Of a DNA stretch of 7,756 nucleotides, positions 6,601 through 7,756 are shown in pieces (positions within the stretch are counted from its first letter, which is position 1; every line of letters begins with the position of its first letter). Origin of the DNA: an uncultured Prevotellaceae bacterium (lineage in GTDB: Bacteria; Bacteroidota; Bacteroidia; Bacteroidales; Bacteroidaceae); the NCBI GenBank assembly GCA_937910905.1, contig CALEPV010000091.1, forward strand, positions 1 through 7,756, read 5' to 3'. The notes beneath the pieces were generated by a model that ran no database searches, was not told where the DNA came from, and saw only the letters and a program-made list of their open reading frames with translations. Made by a program: the position numbers and the translations under genes.

Positions 6601-7335
6601 GATTGCGAGAAGAACGGTGGTACTAACGCTGATGGCGTGGCCGAGTTCTGGAGCAGCTCTGTATTCGATATCTATCAGGAACTGCCTAAGCTCACCGAAG
6701 GTTATTGGCGCTTGGAAGCCAATGCTTGCTTCCGCGGAGGCAATAGTGGCGATATCCTCACAGCACTGAATACTCCTGACAGTGTACTGGTGAACTATGA
6801 GTACCTCTACGCTAAGACTGCAAACTTCAACATCAATAAGAATGTGATGTTGTGGAGCGACATCACCGGTGGTGCTATCCAGTACACCGAGGAAGAAGGC
6901 GAGAAGGTATTCTCTGCAGAGGATCAGGCTATCGTTGATCAGATTACTGGTCAGGTAGATTATAGCACTGATGCATACAAATTCATCGCTCCGAATAGCC
7001 GTTCAAGCTTCAGCACATTCGCTGCCGCCGGTCGTTACCACAACGTAATCAACTTCCACTATACACCAGCAGATGGCGCTATTCGTGTGGGTCTGAAGAT
7101 GACCGACGTGATAACAGTTGGTTACAACTGGTGTCCGTTCGACAACTTCAAGCTCAGCTACCTCGGCAACACTGAGGCTCCAGATGCAGTTCGTGATCTC
7201 AACGCTACAGAGGCCGCTGGCCTGCGTGGTGCTCAGATCTTCAGCATCGACGGTCGTCAGCAGCAGGGTCTGCGTCGCGGCATCAACATCGTGCGTGGTG
7301 CCAACGGCTCCGTACAGAAGGTGCTCGTGAAGTAA
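3619..7335 (+). CDS. Large secreted three-module protein with helical spacers and T9SS-like tail
   Basis: A 1238-residue exported protein I cannot name. Residues 1-20 are a signal peptide (cleavage likely AFA-Q). Residues 45-205 form an aromatic-rich beta domain starting YYLYNVGCGQF and ending near WQFIPVA. Then alpha-helical, Ala/Glu/Asp-rich spacers (about 210-285, 452-612, 822-972) alternate with three divergent beta-sandwich modules (287-450, 615-820, 974-1185). The modules share an opening LDIT/YDMT, a central GLPEGRY (359-365), NLPKGRY (679-685) or KLTEGYW (1024-1030), and a closing DNFRLY (443-448), SGFTLLY (811-817) or DNFKLSY (1175-1181). Such folds are typical of carbohydrate-binding or adhesive proteins; no catalytic motif is seen. 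The tail (1205-1238: AQIFSIDGRQQ, GINIVR, KVLVK) resembles a type IX secretion sorting signal. A terminator follows at 7361. Surface glycan binding or adhesion is inference. Confidence 0.85.
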   Translation: MKQRLLSLLAVCAMSVAAFAQWTAPVEPELTFAGEDYNADGTTAYYLYNVGCGQFVTGANSWATQISLTSDGMPYMELVVVPMSEADEEIYPGAVKLKLNGTFYFTGGNNRTNYAVSNTYLFRDSEASGYIDHNSQACWYWTFVKAENGNYYWHSAFNAEDGTVMGDFANAAEQYAQGNGAGSAVSFDADADAENIEWQFIPVATLSSAEVAAYSEAHKLYVARKALYDKLLEAQEYGVSTDDAGAVYNNADATVDELQEALDVLTPLVSRAAVLALIPQSSEDNPLDITKYTIENPDFENGQAPWTITEGMGVNLQVQATAYTNQDVDPVVTVRNWIESWLPQPGTLGNGVICQTVKGLPEGRYRIECDAIAVQQSGELDISEQEGIYLFYNNGSYVMHGEAISTGNGIPEHFTFDFDYSGAEEMTIGLMAENTNCNWMGMDNFRLYAIGECQDSPAYTALVVQYNTANTYNDDIKAQASLIDALVAALDEAQPLVDAASDKSQDAEYTAAFIAIKEAMEAVQESEKAYKTFEDFIARLDAESEEYVSKAGYEDFVSDIIEPLLNECNDAYDAGSWSAEQIQAAMDDYEPKFNAWTKQLFDAAVAAGETLEEPLDITCLFDDMSWAYTTSQVAFADGYPTDSTAVWMNETKTGNFKTNYSTAEVWNVRPFNIYREFTNLPKGRYTIATKAFFRVEDHEWNYENWTADGTYGQGFAYLYAGENKSNIINVAAIATDDPDRAEALGYSEIADDYGIYIPNSQLAGSKVFADAELAEKVYIAASGNVLNDGDVLRVGIAGTDDLLANQWTLWSGFTLLYNGAVSADDLNNDIQALIDQAQNILDGMEYGGVVETGTQLESAIEAGNAALESISDDDKIAAASDLSKAIAAASESYDLVQKLMSKAASYEANMSELPGTYTDNSYQEMLDEINECIGSETFSSNQQIKQWLDDLEAKWFDYILSDEGLATATVADPYDMTALLTNADFASQVSGWTVDCEKNGGTNADGVAEFWSSSVFDIYQELPKLTEGYWRLEANACFRGGNSGDILTALNTPDSVLVNYEYLYAKTANFNINKNVMLWSDITGGAIQYTEEEGEKVFSAEDQAIVDQITGQVDYSTDAYKFIAPNSRSSFSTFAAAGRYHNVINFHYTPADGAIRVGLKMTDVITVGYNWCPFDNFKLSYLGNTEAPDAVRDLNATEAAGLRGAQIFSIDGRQQQGLRRGINIVRGANGSVQKVLVK

Positions 7336-7360
7336 AAACTGAACCATATACCATAATTTT

Positions 7361-7392
7361 ATGCCTGCGTCATTCCGACGCAGGCATTTTTT
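7361..7392 (+). terminator. Rho-independent terminator
   Basis: A perfect 10-bp stem, ATGCCTGCGT (7361-7370) with ACGCAGGCAT (7378-7387), with a 7-nt loop and a run of six T (7387-7392), lies 26 nt after the stop codon of the large secreted protein. It separates that gene from its downstream paralog. Confidence 0.93.
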
Positions 7393-7404
7393 ATTGCAAA
7401 TTGT

Positions 7405-7435
7405 TTTGAGTGTATAAATGATACTTATAACTTTG
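7405..7435 (+). promoter_or_regulatory. Consensus Bacteroidetes promoter for the downstream paralog
   Basis: TTTG (7405-7408) and TAACTTTG (7428-7435) match the -33 and -7 boxes of the Bacteroidetes housekeeping sigma factor, with 19 nt between them, the usual spacing. Transcription should start near 7440-7443, giving a leader of about 155 nt before the ATG at 7597. This is the best-formed promoter in the window and lies just past the terminator. Confidence 0.82.
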
Positions 7436-7441
7436 CACCGT

Positions 7442-7596
7442 GAATACAAAGTAACCAATGAATTCTCAACGGACGAGTAAAAAAGTCTTGGGTATATCAT
7501 CATTGAAATGCTCACCCCGATAGAGAAACACCATAATCGCCATAATTGAACGCGAAATACAACACTATTCTTATTTATTAACTAACTGCTTTATTT
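7442..7596 (+). promoter_or_regulatory. Long 5' leader with a possible 21-codon upstream ORF
   Basis: The predicted leader contains ATG at 7458 opening a 21-codon frame (MNSQRTSKKVLGISSLKCSP then Arg, TAG at 7521-7523), and the GAAATACAACAC motif at 7554-7565 shared with the upstream gene. No Shine-Dalgarno is evident at the upstream ORF or at the main start. No known riboswitch was recognised. Translation of the upstream ORF is speculative. Confidence 0.35.
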
Positions 7597-7756
7597 ATGA
7601 AACACAAGTTACTCTCTCTGTTTGCACTTGCAGGTGCAATGTTCATGAGTACAAGTGCATGGGCAGTGGATCCTCCTACAGAGGTGATTCCTGCCTATGA
7701 CGCCGAGACTTGGGTGGCACCCGAGGACGGCGGCGTGTACTTCATCTACAATGTTG
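7597..7756 (+). CDS. N-terminus of a second secreted protein, paralog of the 3619 product (partial)
   Basis: The ATG at 7597 starts a frame open to the window edge (53 full codons). Residues 1-23 form a signal peptide (MKHKLLSLFALAGAMFMSTS then AWA, cleavage before V24). The mature part includes VAPEDGGVYFIYNV, which parallels the DGTTAYYLYNVG segment near the start of the upstream protein, and the signal peptides also match (MKxxLLSL). With the shared leader motif this suggests a tandem paralog, probably another multidomain surface protein. It has its own promoter and follows a terminator, so it is separately transcribed. Everything beyond the N-terminus is outside the window. Confidence 0.8.
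   Translation, partial: MKHKLLSLFALAGAMFMSTSAWAVDPPTEVIPAYDAETWVAPEDGGVYFIYNV

Noticed and set aside
1..7756. CRISPR array, tRNA, integrase or intact transposase
   Set aside because: No regularly spaced repeats, tRNA-like cloverleaf or recombinase frame was found on reading both strands by eye.

Overview
The window looks like chromosomal DNA of a Bacteroidales bacterium, most likely Prevotella or a close relative. Three things point there: promoter elements of the Bacteroidetes type (TAnnTTTG at -7, once with a well-spaced TTTG at -33), weak or absent Shine-Dalgarno sequences, and large secreted multidomain proteins ending in a short tail like those used by Bacteroidetes. The assignment is inference from style and gene content; no database search was possible.

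Layout. 81-1508 (minus) is a complete periplasmic HtrA/DegQ-type serine protease with one protease domain and two PDZ domains. Divergent from it, 1677-2097 (plus) is the RNase P RNA gene (rnpB), recognised by its conserved cores and a closing P1 helix. The two have back-to-back TACCTTTG promoters. Next, 2123-2372 is a 250-bp non-coding element bounded by 22-nt imperfect terminal inverted repeats and full of small hairpins: a MITE-like dispersed repeat. Its right end lies 7 nt before the start codon of a small HAD-fold protein (2380-2808).

2831-3552 is a small graveyard of toxin-antitoxin genes. It holds an Xre-type (HigA-like) antitoxin split by a one-base frameshift in a GGGGAAAA run, a small ORF broken by a 14-bp tandem duplication plus an in-frame TAG, and a PIN-domain (VapC-like) toxin that keeps only its first ~13 and last ~34 residues. 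No intact toxin is seen.

3619-7335 encodes a 1238-residue secreted protein. It has an N-terminal beta-rich domain, three divergent copies of a beta-sandwich (carbohydrate-binding-like) module separated by alpha-helical spacers, and a C-terminal tail resembling a type IX secretion sorting signal. A strong intrinsic terminator follows (7361-7392). A consensus promoter and a ~155-nt leader then precede the start of a second secreted protein (7597 to the window edge), which resembles the first at its N-terminus and in part of its leader. The pair is probably a tandem family of surface or secreted glycan-binding or adhesive proteins.

The most interesting parts are the MITE-like element, the three separately decayed toxin-antitoxin pieces, and the unassigned three-module secreted protein with its paralog. 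I found no CRISPR array, tRNA, integrase or intact transposase.
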